A stretch of DNA of 64,000 nucleotides, from the NCBI RefSeq assembly GCF_000708205.1, contig NW_014575558.1, forward strand, positions 909,146-973,145. The letters are read 5' to 3'. The DNA is from Mixia osmundae IAM 14324. Its lineage: Eukaryota > Basidiomycota > Mixiomycetes > Mixiales > Mixiaceae. This document shows, piece after piece, positions 33,230 through 45,394 of the stretch; position 1 is the first letter of the stretch, and each line of letters begins with the position of its first letter. A program made the position numbers and the translations under genes. The notes under the pieces were generated by a model. That model did not search any database, was not told the DNA's origin, and worked only from the letters and a program-made list of their open reading frames with translations.

Positions 33230-34305
33230 GGAGGCTCCTGTGAGTGGCAGCAGGTTCTCTCAGGAGAGACTCCGCGTGGCTCGGGCAGGATCTCTGGTTG
33301 CTATGCCAGGACAGGTCATTTGCTGCGTTTCTCGAAAAACCGATCGCGATGCAGAGAGCAAGAGAGAGTATGCGGGAGTGCTCATGTCAAGCGGAATAGT
33401 TGGAGCGATTGTAAGTACATGCAAGGCGACAAACAAAGCTTTGCACAAGCTAGCGAAGTGCGATGTCGGATTTCTATCTGGCCCGCTTCTCTTCTCTGCA
33501 TCGAAGCTAATCTTGAGTAGTCGTCTTCGTCCGGCAGCGTCGATGTCGAGGATCACGATCTCGTCCGACGAGCAGATGGGCCTCCAAATGAAGTGCATGA
33601 GCTTTCGAGGCGTCACAGCAGATCAACCGTCTTTGGCGAACATTCGGTCGCTGCATCCGCACAGCATAGAAGCAACCATCCCTGGCAGTCTGCAAGTCCT
33701 GCCTTCTGGGCTCCTATCGGGGTTGCAAGATTCGAGCGTGACTTGTCGTTCTTCTTGCCGACCGCATTCTCATCCTTATCGATCAAATGCGCCTCCGACA
33801 TGACAAGCCCGTATGCAGTAGAGCATGTCAAGCATCATCGGCAGCACAAGTTCGCTTCATCACCTTTACACAGATGGGTCCCCATCATTCGATAGTCAGC
33901 CAGGCTACCGTCTGGGTCTGTGCACATCGGCTTTTGTGAACGGAATCGAACGCAGCTGTCGTCTTCTTGTCGAGCCAGCTTCTCCTGTCTACGAGTTAAT
34001 ACGCCTCATGATGATACCCGTCAGCTGCTTCAGCAGTTCCTTTCAATCATTGGCAATATTCTCTCGTTTGTTGCGTCACCGCTCGACAGAGTGACTCCCA
34101 TCATCGACTGCTCGTGTAAAGCTAGTCTCAAGGCTCCATCGTCGGATCCTTGCAGGAGTATGAAGTGACTGTATCGTCAGAAACGAGTCGAGAAGTGAGT
34201 CGTGCAATAAACCTTTTTATATTTCCCCGCGATCGACAGCGCGTCATCGCAATTACGTGATAACCGGTTCTGCCTCGACCTCGCCCACGCACATTACCGG
34301 GCAAA
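33230..34305. other. Unresolved interval with conflicting open frames
   Basis: About 1.08 kb without a gene model I trust. On the plus strand 33213-33803 is open for 196 codons but has no recognisable domain. On the minus strand a stretch at about 33960-33840 reads SCVRFRSQKPMC then HLCKGDEANLCC, which looks like a family tail exon, and PMIERNC near 34045 resembles the family CC exon. An AT-rich ATATAAAAAGG lies on the minus strand at 34222-34212. It could serve such a minus-strand gene, or simply be part of the GST promoter. A decayed or unusual family member is possible. Confidence 0.35.
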
Positions 34306-35006
34306 ATGAGCAAGGTCACAGTGCATCATCTCAACAACGTCAGTCCTCACGCTCTTTAGTCATACAAGCCTGATGCTGAGTACAGTCACGCTCAACCCGG
34401 GTGCTCTGGCTACTCGAAGAGCTCGGCATCCCTTACGACATTGTCCAGCACAAGCGAGGCAATGATCTGCTCGCACAAGACGATCTCAAAGCTGTCCATC
34501 CCATGGGCAAAGCGCCCGTCATCACCGTTGACGGCGCGACCATTGCCGAATCGGGCGCATGCATCGAATACATTCTCGCTCGCTTTGGTCAAGATTCGCC
34601 CCTTCGAGTTGATCCTGCTTCGAAGGAGTATGCAGACTACATCTACTGGATGCACTGCGCCGAAGGCAGCGTCATGTCGACGTTTATACTCAATATGATG
34701 CTCGGCAGAGTGGCAAGTTCAGAAGTACGCAAGCAGATCATGGACCCCAGAATAAAGACGGCGCTTTCGCATATTGAGGCACAACTAGCGCGTCATGACG
34801 GTAAAGGACTTGTCAAACCGGGTTTGACGGCGGCCGATATTCAGATGAGCACGATCTACGAGACTGTAGAGTCGATGGGTTTGTTGCCGAGTTATCCGTC
34901 TATCGAGGCATTCTACAAAAGCATGCACGCCAACCCCCACTACAAAGAAGCAGAGAGCAAGGGCGGACCTGTCGACTTCAAAGCCTTCCTCAAGGCAAAA
35001 TCGTAG
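34306..35006 (+). CDS. Glutathione S-transferase
   Basis: Conjugates glutathione to electrophiles; a cytosolic detoxification enzyme. Two exons (34306-34338, 34386-35006) give 217 residues, normal for the family. The thioredoxin-like N-terminal domain has VHHLNNSRSTRVLWLLEELG with the candidate catalytic Ser after the beta-1 strand, VHPMGKAPVITVDG around the cis-Pro, and IAESGACIEYIL with the glutathione-contacting ES pair. The all-alpha C-terminal half ends in PHYKEAESKGG. The pattern is closest to the fungal GST group related to yeast GTT1. It converges on the kinase gene with 94 bp between stop codons. Confidence 0.93.
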
Positions 35007-35100
35007 AGGATGATGAACACGCGAGACATTGCATTCTATGCTTGACATGTACACCGATACATTTTGCATGAATCTGCGATGTACGAAGGCGTACGGAACC

Positions 35101-38100
35101 TCAGGAAAGATGCTGCGAGATTTGCTGTTGCTGTTGTTGCGGTCGAGGTGCTATGTTGGCAGTCCATCGTGGCAAGCGAGAGGCAGTCGCGGCAGTCGAC
35201 ATGGCTCGCAGTCGACCCTTCATCTCGCTCGAATTACCGTTCGTGCCCGCAGTAAGGCTAGGCAGCTGGCCCGTCGTTGCAGAGCTGGCCATAACGGGCG
35301 CAGCAGGCGCTGTAGGCAGGCGCGCCAGTTGATCTCTCGGTACTGACATGCGTGGCAGTCGAGTAGACGCAATGGGGACTGTTGGCAATGGGACGACGAC
35401 ATCCGGTCGAATGAAAGGGTGTCGCAGAGCACGTGCTGGCTGGATCCGTCGATCGGGATCCCAAGCAAGACACCGTGCGATAAAGTCGACAAAGAGCTCG
35501 TCGTCGCAATTGAGGACTTGCGCTAGATTTTTGGTGCCTGGCCGTCGTTTGCGTCCCTTCGAATTGGCCACAATGCGAGGTGCGCCAGTAGAGTCTGACC
35601 GAGATGTCAGCAAGAGAATTGTCTGCGTTGTGGAGGCGTACCAAAAAAAAGCTTGCGACGAGAAGCCCGATCGATGATATGTCGCTCAGGCAAGCCCATG
35701 ATCTCCATGATGCATGCCAGCTGCTCTTGCTCGTTCTCTCCGGGGAAGATGGGGTAGCCAGTATAGAGTTCTGCACAGATCGCGCCGAGCGAGAACATAT
35801 CGATAGCCATATGATAGTCCATGCCGAGGATGACCTCTGGGGAGCGGTAGAACCTGCTCTGGATATAGGTATAGACTGCGCGCTGGATTAGCCTATGTAT
35901 GATTGGCATCATGACAAGCTCACTTTTTTCATTCTCGAAGCAAGAGCTGCCAAAATCGATGACCTTGACGCCACTCTTCGTGGGATGCCTGAGCAATATA
36001 TTCTCCGGCTTGAGATCGCAATGCACGACGCGATGATGACGCAGAAGCACGAGCGCTTCGAGAATTTGAGTCGCAAAGCGTCGGATGAGATTGGTCGAGA
36101 AGCCGACGAACGAGTTGGCCTTGATGAGCTCGTACAGATTCATACCGAGCAATTCGTTGACGATGCAGAGATGGCCGCGGAACTCGAAGTGCTGTGTCAT
36201 TTTGAGGACATAGCATTCGTCATCGGGATCCCATTTACGCAAGTTCTCGAGGACTTTGATCTCGACCAGCGCTTGATGATGGAACCGTTTCTTGTTGCGG
36301 ATGATTTTGAGAGCGACTGTCTGACCTGTCTTGTGATCACGACACTGTAGAACTTGTCCGAACGAGCCTTTGCCGAGCGTGCCCACAATCTCATACCGAA
36401 AGCAAACGTGATCGTGCGACTTGACAATGTAGTCGCCGCGCTCATCGTCAAAGCCATAATTCTGCGTCGTGTGAGTCCTGACAGCTGCGATCTTGTCGGC
36501 CTTGAGACCGCCAAAGTAGACTTCATCGTACTCGAGAACTTCATCGTGCTCATAGGGCGTGAGCTGAGAATACCATTCGAGTAATGCATCGCCGGGTTGA
36601 CGAGCGGGCAGGCTTTCGGCCAAGCCTGGGAACTCACACAGTTGGCGAAGCTCGGCGCGACTTGCACCTGCTTGCGCGCGCTTGTGGATCTGACGCTCAA
36701 CGAACTCGGCCATTTCTTGATCAGCCAAGCGATCGCGTTCTTCGAGAGATGATGTACTCTGAGGCGTTGGTCCACGAGAGCTGCCTGCAAGCGATGAGGC
36801 TACTGATGAAGGCCGAGATGACCCAGCACTAGACAGGTTGACAGATGTCCTGAATCGAGAGGTCACGTTGAGTTTTTGACTCATGGATCGTCCGACTTTC
36901 TTCTCCGTGGAACCTGCAGCCGGCAAAGTGACGCTCGAGCGTTTGACTGATGGGCCCGAGATGACCTGTGCAGGCTGACCAACCATCTTTTGTCTGCTAG
37001 ATAGCGTTGGCAGATACAGCGAAGATCGTGATACTGGCGCTGGTGGCTTAGGCGCAGGCATCGTGCTGCGTACCTCGTTCGAATCGGTTGGTAGATCCGG
37101 CAAAGCATTGTGTGATGACGGCATGCCATTCTGTGCATTTCCTTGACCTTGCACTGCGGTGGCGGGCGCGATCTGGCTTGTCCGGCGTGTCAATGAGCCA
37201 GTACGAGCAATAGCGCGGGGTATCCTTGTGGTGGTAGATGAGGTGACGACGACGGGCGTGGCTGCCAGATAGGCAGATGCTCGCTGTGCATCGTCTATCG
37301 CATTCGCGTCCAGTGCGTCGACGTCTTGCGAGGGTGATAGGCTGGTCGAGCCGGATTGACGCGGCTCTTGTGATTGGACAGAGACATGCGAGGTGGCTCG
37401 AAGGGTATCTTGCTGCAGTGATGAGAATTCAGGCACGGGTAGAGACGGTACAGGCACAGCTGCCATAGGACTGGCTGCTTCCGCAAGAGGCGCGCTAGGC
37501 TGGCTAACCGTCTGTAGGACAAAGTTGGTGAGCTTTATCTCACTGCACAAGCATGAACTCACCTTTGCTCGCTTGCGAAGTAGCTGCGTGGTTGCAACAC
37601 TGAGCCGACGAGATCGCTCGGAGACTTTGCCCATGACCGAGCTCGTGGCAATTGGGGGGCTCGAGACCGCTGCAGTGGGCGTCACATTCGATCCCGAGCC
37701 TATCGAGGCAGCCAGGTGGGCTGGCGGCGCAGGCATGGGCTCTGCTCTGGCCTGCATAGAGCCGGCAGGGTAGGAGACAGACTTGCGCCGACGCGATAAG
37801 AAATCAAGTATTGATTTTCTGCCCGAGCGTTCGGCTTCTTCCGTTGGCGGCACTGGTGGTGTTGGCGTTGCGGGGTCAAAGGGATCTGTGAGAGCCTGCG
37901 GCAAGGGAGGCGATTCGTCCTGCTGCTGATCGTTGGACAGAGCTGCCAGACGAGCGAGACCTGTGCCTTGGCTGACCGAGCTGGTCATATACTGACTGGT
38001 GCCGGATACGCCGGAAGGCTCAAAGCTATATACGTCTCTGACAGATGCATGTCGATCGCGTCTTGGCTTGAGGATATTCGCAGCAGGCAGGCTCTTGTGC

Positions 38101-40320
38101 TTGCTCGCAGTACTCTTGCCGAGCGTGAGCGTAGCAGGATCAAAGCTGGGCTCGTTGACCGTTGTTGAGGTCGTCGAGCGCGAAAGAGAGGGCGACTTGC
38201 TGTTGTTCGAACCGGCGGATGAGCCACCGGAAGAGGTGAGCGAAGTGAAGAGAGCAGAGGTGAGGCTCCATTTCTTGGTTGGCGTCCGCCTTGAGGATGT
38301 ATCCTTGGGCGAACCAGCCATGCTTGCTCTTGCTTGGTCATTGATGAGCGCGCTTGAGCGAGCATGATCGCCTGTAGCCATCGACAAGCGATGGGCGGCC
38401 GTCTCTCGCTCCTTCTCCCAGTGTTGAGGCAGAGGCGGCACGGGTGGGATGAGTGCAGAACCATCCTGAGCAGCCAATGTCGAGCCATCATCATCCAAGA
38501 CAAGACTTGTGTCTCGACTATCGTCCTCGTGCTTATGCAGTGCTTGGCTAGGATATTGAGGAGAAGCAGCGGGGGCGGTAGTAGCAGAGGAGGAAGCAGA
38601 TTGCGTTCGATAACGCGAGACGCGTTTGCCTGCCAAGCTGCTTCCCGTTCCGCTGTTGCTCCTTAGCAAGAGTGAGGACGTTCCGCCCATTGTACGAGGT
38701 GAAGACGAGGACGAGTTTGACTCGGTCAGTAGGACGGATTGGTTCGATTCGCCTGACGAAGGCCAGCCACCGTTGGGAGTCGGAGGTAGAGGCAAAGTCG
38801 CAGCAGGTTGATCTCGTGTTGCACGTGAACTCGATGAGGTCCTCTTGATACCGGGCTGTTGTGCTGCAGTCGACGAGCTCGGAAGATGGTATGCCTCGCT
38901 ATGCCTTCGCATATTCGCAACGGGCACGGGTAGAGAGGGCGTGGCAGATTTTCTTCTGGCATCCTCTTTGGATCGTCTAGTGGCGGAGTGAGGAGCAGAG
39001 AGACCGTCTAGCTTTCTGAGCGCGTCTGCCATATCACGATCGGCATCGACAATCTCCTCTGCACTCGTAGCTTGCTGGTTCACATGTAGGCTCTGTTCGT
39101 GCGATCTGCGCGAGGCCCGCATGACAGTCTGCGAAAGTGCCGCTGGCGATGTGAGGGAAGCTCGCTTCTTGGCCTTTGTCTCATCTGGCTGAGATCGACG
39201 CTCCTTGCCCATTGAGGCAGAGGAAGGTCGTCGGGATGTTGCCGAGGAGTCCGACTTTGGTTGAGGCAGCGGCGGCGTCGAGCTTGCGCTAGCCGTTTTC
39301 GATGGGACTTGAGGCGAGAGTGGATAACGAGCAGAGGCTAGCGCTCCATCCTGTGTTCGAACGTCAATACGAACAAGCTTGTCATAATCGCGACAGACTC
39401 ACTGCTTGATACAGAGAGCGCGTTTGAGGGCGAGAGACGGGCGAGCCCTCTCTGCTCTGGGTAGAGACAGGTCGGTCTGCCCATCTCCTTTCGTAGATCT
39501 GAGAAGTCCATCTGGGCGTGGCCAGATCACCCAATCCGATGAGATCTTGTCGTCTGTCTTGCTCTTGTTGCGCATCCAGAGGCGGACTGGGCAACTCGGT
39601 ATTGGTTTGCTCAGGCGAAAGGGGCGCATGGGCGAATTGGGCGAGTCCAGATGCCATCGAATGAGATACGCCCAGTCTGACGCCTGTAGTGATCAAGGGA
39701 GCAGTTCGAGGTGCGTCGTCATGGTTTGCTTGGGCAGAAATGGGCGGCAGACCTAGGCCGAGGCCTTTGTAAGTCGCGTCTGGCTGAGATTGGATCGGAC
39801 GCCTTGCAGAGGCAGAAGAAGGAGCAGAGACGTATCGCTTGGCATTGCTGAGAGAGGTTGTGTCTATGGGCGCGATCGACAGACGCGAAGGGGTAGGTGA
39901 TGGCACGTTGGGCAGAGGCCGCTTTGAGGCCGCGTCTATACTTGCCGTCGATATACTCCTGCGTTGCGATAGCGATGTTGTGTCTGCTGTGCGCGGATGC
40001 TGGAGGATGAGTTTGTCGCTCGTGAGGGGATCATCAAAGTCGAGCAAAGGTGGCTCATTCTCGTGGGAGCGATCATTGGCTTGGGGAGTAGCTTGTCGCG
40101 ATGATCCTGACGCGTGACGCCCTTGCTGCTGGCTCTGGTCGTCTGTAGAGCCATGCATCTCGTCCCAGGCGACCGTGTGAGAGGGACTGTGCCATCCGAC
40201 GGGTGAGCGAGACAGCGGCCGACTGTCTTGCTCGATGTACGACGGCACCGGACGACGTTTTGAGCTGTTACTGACCGTCCTGTTCGAAAGCAGAGCTGCT
40301 TCAGGCGGTGAACGATCCAT
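35101..40320 (-). CDS. DYRK-family protein kinase, Pom1-like
   Basis: Dual-specificity kinase that autophosphorylates on tyrosine and then acts on Ser/Thr. Fission yeast Pom1, of the same group, controls cell polarity and size; that role here is inference. Exons 40320-39403, 39350-37563, 37511-35924, 35875-35642 and 35594-35101 give about 1673 residues. The first 1100 or so are Ser/Pro/Thr-rich and probably disordered. The kinase domain follows: [66 protein letters not shown] with the YxY activation loop, and [18 protein letters not shown] short Gln-rich end follows. The 48-bp intron in the activation loop was placed to restore the DYRK consensus. Confidence 0.93.
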
Positions 40321-40848
40321 CTCTTAGTTTCTCTTTGGATCACCCGACCGTCGCACAAGCTAGCTGCTCACGATGAGCTCACGGCACGCTCGCCATTCAC
40401 TCGTGTATGCTGCCGTCGAGCTGTGCAGATGACACAATCAACCCGAGGGGGAGCTGAGCGCGGCTGGGCTCACCTCGTCAGAAGAGACCCAAGCTGGCAG
40501 GTCGAGACAGGCCGGACTGTGTTGAAGTTTGCAGCTGTCAAGGTTGATGAGGTAGCCCCTGCTTCAGCCGGCACTCTTGTGTCTCATCCGTCGATGAGCC
40601 GTTGCTAGCCTGGCTTTCTGCTTCCTCGCACCTCCCCACCCGTCTGTCCTCACGCCAGAGGGCTACAGCGCTCGGCTAGTGGACCACTGCCCCGACTCAC
40701 AAGGCCGACAGGCTACCAAACTCAGTGCCAAACGCGCGCCCGTCTACGCGATGCCAGATTGCTATCATCTCAATGACAATGCACGGACAGTTCTGGTACG
40801 ACAACAGGACTGATCGGGCTCAGATGACGCTTGGTGTGATGCATGTGA
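40321..40848. other. Intergenic region upstream of the kinase
   Basis: About 530 bp containing the kinase promoter and, at its right end, the 3' flank of the minus-strand hypothetical gene. No gene or RNA signal is seen. Confidence 0.5.
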
Positions 40849-41451
40849 TCATGACTGCTGCTTGGACAAGCGAGCGGATCGTCTCGGCTGCTCATGGCCG
40901 TCCTCGACATCCTCATCGTCGTCATCCTGGGGGCCTTCATGGGGTCGATCGCGTTTGCCTCGCTCTGTCTGCTCCGATCTACTTTTGCTACTGCTTGGCG
41001 TGCTGCCAGACTCGTCGTTTGTCAGACCCGTATGCCAGGCAGCATAAGGCGTGTTCTTGACCATGAACCGATTCCAATCTCTATCATCTTCACTCTCTTG
41101 CCTCCACCAGACCGCCCCTCGTTCTCCCAGAGCCTCTTTGGCTTCTTGCACTTTTGCACGAGTGCTCCTCTCTCCCGACGTGCCCTTGGTCGTACGCACT
41201 TCTCGGCGGGCGTCCATGAGTTTCTTGACCCATCTCTGTCGCTCTGTCTCGTCGAGAGAAGGATTCGTGCAGCGCCACAGTCGACCCGTGTGGTCTACAA
41301 AGTATCGTCCGTCCGGTGTACTGGCATACTTGGACACCATTCGAGCAGCGCAGCCGAGCAAGCGATGCATTCCATCGCGTCTGGCAGCTTGCAGTCTGCC
41401 TGCCGACATTCTCTTGGCCTCGGGCGACCGACTGTCTCGGAGCCTACACAT
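40849..41451 (-). CDS. Conserved-looking hypothetical protein
   Basis: An uninterrupted 200-codon frame that starts at the ATG at 41451. The first 40 residues are basic with helical character (SPEAKRMSAGRLQAARRDGM), followed by KYASTPDGRYFVDHTGRLWR, a long Glu/Arg helix (ERQRWVKKLMDARREV), and an acidic Asp/Glu tail ending in RRSARLSKQQS. The composition suggests a nuclear or nucleic-acid-associated protein. I do not recognise the family. An upstream exon cannot be excluded, because the sequence before the start contains a TGTAG acceptor-like site. Confidence 0.6.
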   Translation of the reverse strand: MCRLRDSRSPEAKRMSAGRLQAARRDGMHRLLGCAARMVSKYASTPDGRYFVDHTGRLWRCTNPSLDETERQRWVKKLMDARREVRTTKGTSGERSTRAKVQEAKEALGERGAVWWRQESEDDRDWNRFMVKNTPYAAWHTGLTNDESGSTPSSSKSRSEQTERGKRDRPHEGPQDDDDEDVEDGHEQPRRSARLSKQQS

Positions 41452-41953
41452 CACAGTAACAGCATCACGATGCCTAGCGCTGCATACAGCATACTAGTTT
41501 ATGACAGGAATGTCACGCATATCGGCGAGGCTGACTCAGGATATGTCTACATTATCAAGTAGTTCGCCTGTTGCCTTTGTCGCGATACGGGGACGCTGCA
41601 AAATGATCTACATTCGTAATGGCAAGGACGTGCGCCGCAGATGTACTGTCATCGGGTTCATAGGCTACCAAGACCGAGCCATCGTATATCTCAGAAAGGC
41701 GTACTGGCACTGATCTGATGGCTCTGGCTCTGAAGAGACAGAGGGTCCGAGCGACGACGAGTGCGGGGTGAGACCAAGAGACTACGAGTATGCATGATCT
41801 GAACGAGCATGGTCATCGACTGGACATGCCTGAAGCTTCTGTCCACATACACGTTGTACCCTGATCGCGTGAGAAATTCGTTTCGCGAGAGAGCAGGCAA
41901 GCGCGTCAGGACAGCCTCGCTAGCTCACGATCTGAAGACAGTAGAGAGTCGCA
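41452..41953. other. Intergenic interval
   Basis: About 500 bp between the divergent hypothetical gene and the CHZ1-like gene. It should hold both promoters. Small open frames on either strand are unsupported. Confidence 0.5.
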
Positions 41954-42650
41954 ATGGCCAGCACAAGCGCAGATACACAGTCAGTGACGCTTGCTAAGGC
42001 CTCCGTCGCGCTATGCCCGCCTAGCATCGCGCAGAGACGCCTTGCTCTTTCTCTGGCTCGACGCAGCTCTTTTATGAGTCTTCAGCACGATGCTGACCGC
42101 TGTGTGTGTTCTGTAGGCCAGTCGAGGATCAAGACGAGCTCGAGATCTCTCAAGGCGAGTCTCGCGATAGGAGATGGGTCAGCAAGGGGCTGACACGTTG
42201 CGGGACAGACGAGATGAAGGACATCGATCCTAGCAATATCATCGATTCTGGCTCTCGTCGTACTCGTGAGTAGGCTCACTAGCCTCTACAGCACATCCTA
42301 CACCCTTGGAGCGAGCATGACGCGTCTATTACCTCGGCAGACGCGCTTCCTCATCCTGGACTCTTTCTTTCGATCATACGCCTCTGCTCCGTCTACAGCT
42401 CGTTCGTACAGAGCTGATGATGGTCGTATGAAGGTGGTGCTCGTCTTGACTATGCTAAGCTCGCAAAAGAGCAACCAGGCGAGGACGGTGTCAGTCGAAA
42501 GCGCTGTACACATTGAGCACAACTGACGCGCGACCGCAGGAGGAGGACGATGAAGATGATGCGCCCGTCGTGACGGAAGAATCGACCAACGAGGATGACG
42601 AAGAGGATGAGGATGCCGATGAGTCGGTCGAGCAAGCTGAGGAAGAGTGA
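41954..42650 (+). CDS. CHZ1: CHZ1-like histone H2A.Z chaperone
   Basis: CHZ1 proteins carry H2A.Z-H2B dimers for the SWR1 remodeller in the nucleus. Four exons (41954-41979, 42117-42265, 42434-42489, 42540-42650) give 113 residues. The CHZ motif is plain once spliced: MKDIDPSNII, SRRTR, then GARLDYAKLAKEQ across the exon joint at 42265/42434. A purely acidic Glu/Asp tail follows. The two first introns are 137 and 168 bp, longer than the local norm, so a small extra exon could be hidden in either. The motif exons and the tail are secure; the N-terminal exon is less so. Confidence 0.78.
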
Positions 42651-42958
42651 TCCCAGCTGGCTCGCCTGATCCTTCGACCCCACCTCATCTGATCCGACTA
42701 GAACAAAAACATCATTCGAACTTCGGGGCTCTGCCTAGATCTATCTGATGTGCTCAATGAGACTTGGTCGTGTAGCTTCTGTGGCCATGTCGCGCTCGCT
42801 CTGCGCTCCTGAGAATGCACAGAATCGCGACACTCTCGGAATCATTCTGAATTGCCGCCCACCTCTCGAGCCGACGACTGGACTAGCGCATGGCGAACTT
42901 CCCCAGACACTCTCAGCCTACTGCCGCCTTCCTCAGGTGCTTGAGAGATCCAGCCTGA
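42651..42958. other. Intergenic interval
   Basis: About 310 bp between two plus-strand genes, holding the CHZ1 3' flank and the transporter promoter. Nothing else is seen. Confidence 0.5.
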
Positions 42959-44390
42959 ATGGCAGACCCGCTGCAAACCGACAGCAATGTCACCGCGGCA
43001 GGCGGTGATCAACCTGATGAGCTCGATCAACGCGACGAGGCACGCTTGCAGGGAGGTCTCAAGGACCGAAACCCTTTCAAGCTACATCCGAGATGCGGAG
43101 CGTCAGTTCTCTAGCCATGCGCCACTCGCAGTCCCAGCAACTGATGTTGTCTCCACGTCAGGATCGGCGTACGTGCAATGTTGTTCACCCCCAGCTGGTT
43201 CAGCATCAACATGGGCACGGGCATAACCTCTATCCTGCTCCACAACCTGCCGTATCAGTTTCCGGGTCTGGGCATCATCTCCGTCGTCATCTTTGTCTTC
43301 AATCTCATCTTGTTCTTGACGTTTCTCTCCATGTCGATATTACGGTACTCGCTCTATCCTCGCATCTTTGCTCTCATGGTCACTCACTCCACCCAAGCCT
43401 TCTTTCTGGGCACCTTCTCGAGTACGTATCACCGTACTCTGCGCTCCATGATGATGCTTACATGCCCGTCTTCAGTGGGATTTTCGACCATTGTCAACAT
43501 GATCGCATTTGTTTGTATACCCGCGTTTGGTCAGCACTTTGTCATCCTCGCCTGGGCTCTCTGGTGGATCAACGCGATCATCTCGCTCCTTGTAGGGATC
43601 GGAGTCCCTTTTGCCATGTTCAATTACCACAATCAGTCACTCGAGGTCCTCAACGGCACTTGGCTCTTGCCCAGCGTGTCGCCCATCGTCGCAGCTGCCA
43701 CTGGCGGTATCGTGGCCGACTATCTGCCCGCAAGCCACGCTCGGTTGACCCTCACAATTTCATACATTCTCTGGGGTTCCGCCTTCCCGGTCTCGCTATT
43801 GATCATGGCGGTCTACTTCCATCGTCTGGCAGTACACCACCTTCCCCCGGCTGCTGCCATTGTCTCTGTTTTCCTACCATTGGGTCCGTGCGGACAGGGT
43901 GCATTCGCGATCCTACAATTTTCAAAGGTCATCAGGAAGCTTGCGATGGAAACGGGGGTCGGTCTGGGCGCTGGCAGTACCTTCAATCCGGCAGAACAGG
44001 TCCAGATGGCGAATGCGCTCTACATCTGTACCATCGCAGTCGCACTTGTCATCTGGGGTCTCGGGCTCTTTTGGCTATCTATTGCGGTTCTGTCGATCAT
44101 TAAAATGGCAAGTACTGATGGTCTTATCTTCAACATGGGCTGGTGGGGCTTTACGTTCCCTCTTGTCAGTCTGAAACCTTCGCTCGACGTAACCGCGCTG
44201 ACGCTGCTTGACCTGACAGGGCGTTTTCACGGTGGCAACGACGACGCTCGGAGTCGAGCTCCAGTCTGACGCACTCAAGATACTCGGGACTGTCTTTACA
44301 GGCTGTGAGACCTTACTCTGGCTCTTGCTCATCACGCGCACGGCACTACGCGCATATGACGGCAGAATGTGCGCTTCTTGCTGTGACTAG
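42959..44390 (+). CDS. TDT-family transporter (SSU1/malic-acid-transport type)
   Basis: Membrane exporter of the tellurite-resistance/dicarboxylate family; fungal members include the sulfite pump SSU1 and malate permease Mae1. Exons 42959-43101, 43162-43421, 43476-44164 and 44220-44390 give 420 residues. Landmarks are FTPSWFSINMGTGITSILLHN in TM1, ILRYSLYPRIF, GTFSMGFSTIVNMI, PSVSPIVAAATGGIVADYL, LPLGPCGQGAFAILQ, NMGWWGFTFPLGVFTVAT. About ten hydrophobic helices are present. The GMGFS-type loop and LGPxGQ are typical of SSU1-like members; substrate (sulfite or malate) cannot be decided. One intron (43422-43475) keeps frame if unspliced. Confidence 0.92.
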
Positions 44391-45394
44391 ATGAGCGCCA
44401 CTCACGCACACTATGACAGGTTCTCATCGCCCTGCTTGGGTGATATCGGTGTCAACTTGGCTGCGGCCAATAGCTGTGCTTGTGAAAAGTGCACACGCTC
44501 GGTCTGATGGTTTCAATGCACTGATCGATGTGACGACGCTGCATATATGTTGTTAACAATCCTCTTGCAACTTCTTAGGAGCAAGTGCAGCGTTTTTCGA
44601 GCAGCGCAGGCAACACGGCAGGTGAGCTTCTGCGATCATTGTCTTCGGAGTTGCATCTGGGATGATGCATCTTGGTGCTTCAGCAACGAAGTCAATAGTG
44701 CTACAGCCGAGCGGGTGCCCGCGCGGTGTCACGCCCGGGATAAGTGGTTGGCATACGAGACCTGACTCTGATGTATGAAGATCCACGAATGCCGACTTCG
44801 TCTTGCCGTGCGCACCTTGCTGATCTACTGGATGGTGCTGCTTCAAGTCTTGTAGTCGCTCTCATGGCGGATCAAATCCCAAAGCGGAGAGACAGTCAGC
44901 GTAGGTATGTATATATCAATGCAAGGCAGATATCGGGCGGATCCGAGCCAAGACTGGAAGTGAAGTAGCAAGCGATGGCAAGATGGGCAAAGTCTCGAAA
45001 CGGAGGGTGCACGCAGCGATCAGACGGCTCACGTGGCAAAACGCGATCGCACGCAGCAGAAGTGGCACACGACCCGTGAGCTTGGCATTGGCCGTATTGT
45101 TCGACGGAAAATCCGGCATGCTCGGCCTGCAGGCGTAGCACGACGCAGCTATTCTCCAACGCACGGACCCTGTAGGCGCGAGGTCTGACTTGTCGGAGCA
45201 TCCAGCGTCTCGCGGCGACAGCAAACACTTGACAACGCGCCTTTGGCAGTGTCGCAGCTGAGAGATTGCTGCGGCTAGGTCAGCAAGGGCAACAAGGGCG
45301 AACACGGGCGAGTCTGGATTGAGCAGCGCATAGATCATGTACGCTAGAAACGCATAAGCAGCTCTGTCGCCAAGTTCACGACTGTCAAGACGCA
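44391..45394. other. 1-kb interval without a supported gene
   Basis: This is the longest empty stretch among the core genes. A minus-strand frame at 45395-44916 is open for about 160 codons, but it begins without a good ATG, overlaps the start region of the next gene, and shows no domain. I find no tRNA-like cloverleaf or other RNA signal by eye. Confidence 0.45.

Noticed and set aside
33213-33803. 196-codon plus-strand frame starting inside the gene ending at 33229
   Set aside because: It begins within the antisense of a well-supported gene, has no signal peptide or domain, and competes with minus-strand family-like fragments.
43093-44103. 336-codon plus-strand frame
   Set aside because: It overlaps the TDT transporter in another phase, has no domain, and the transporter frame carries clear family motifs.
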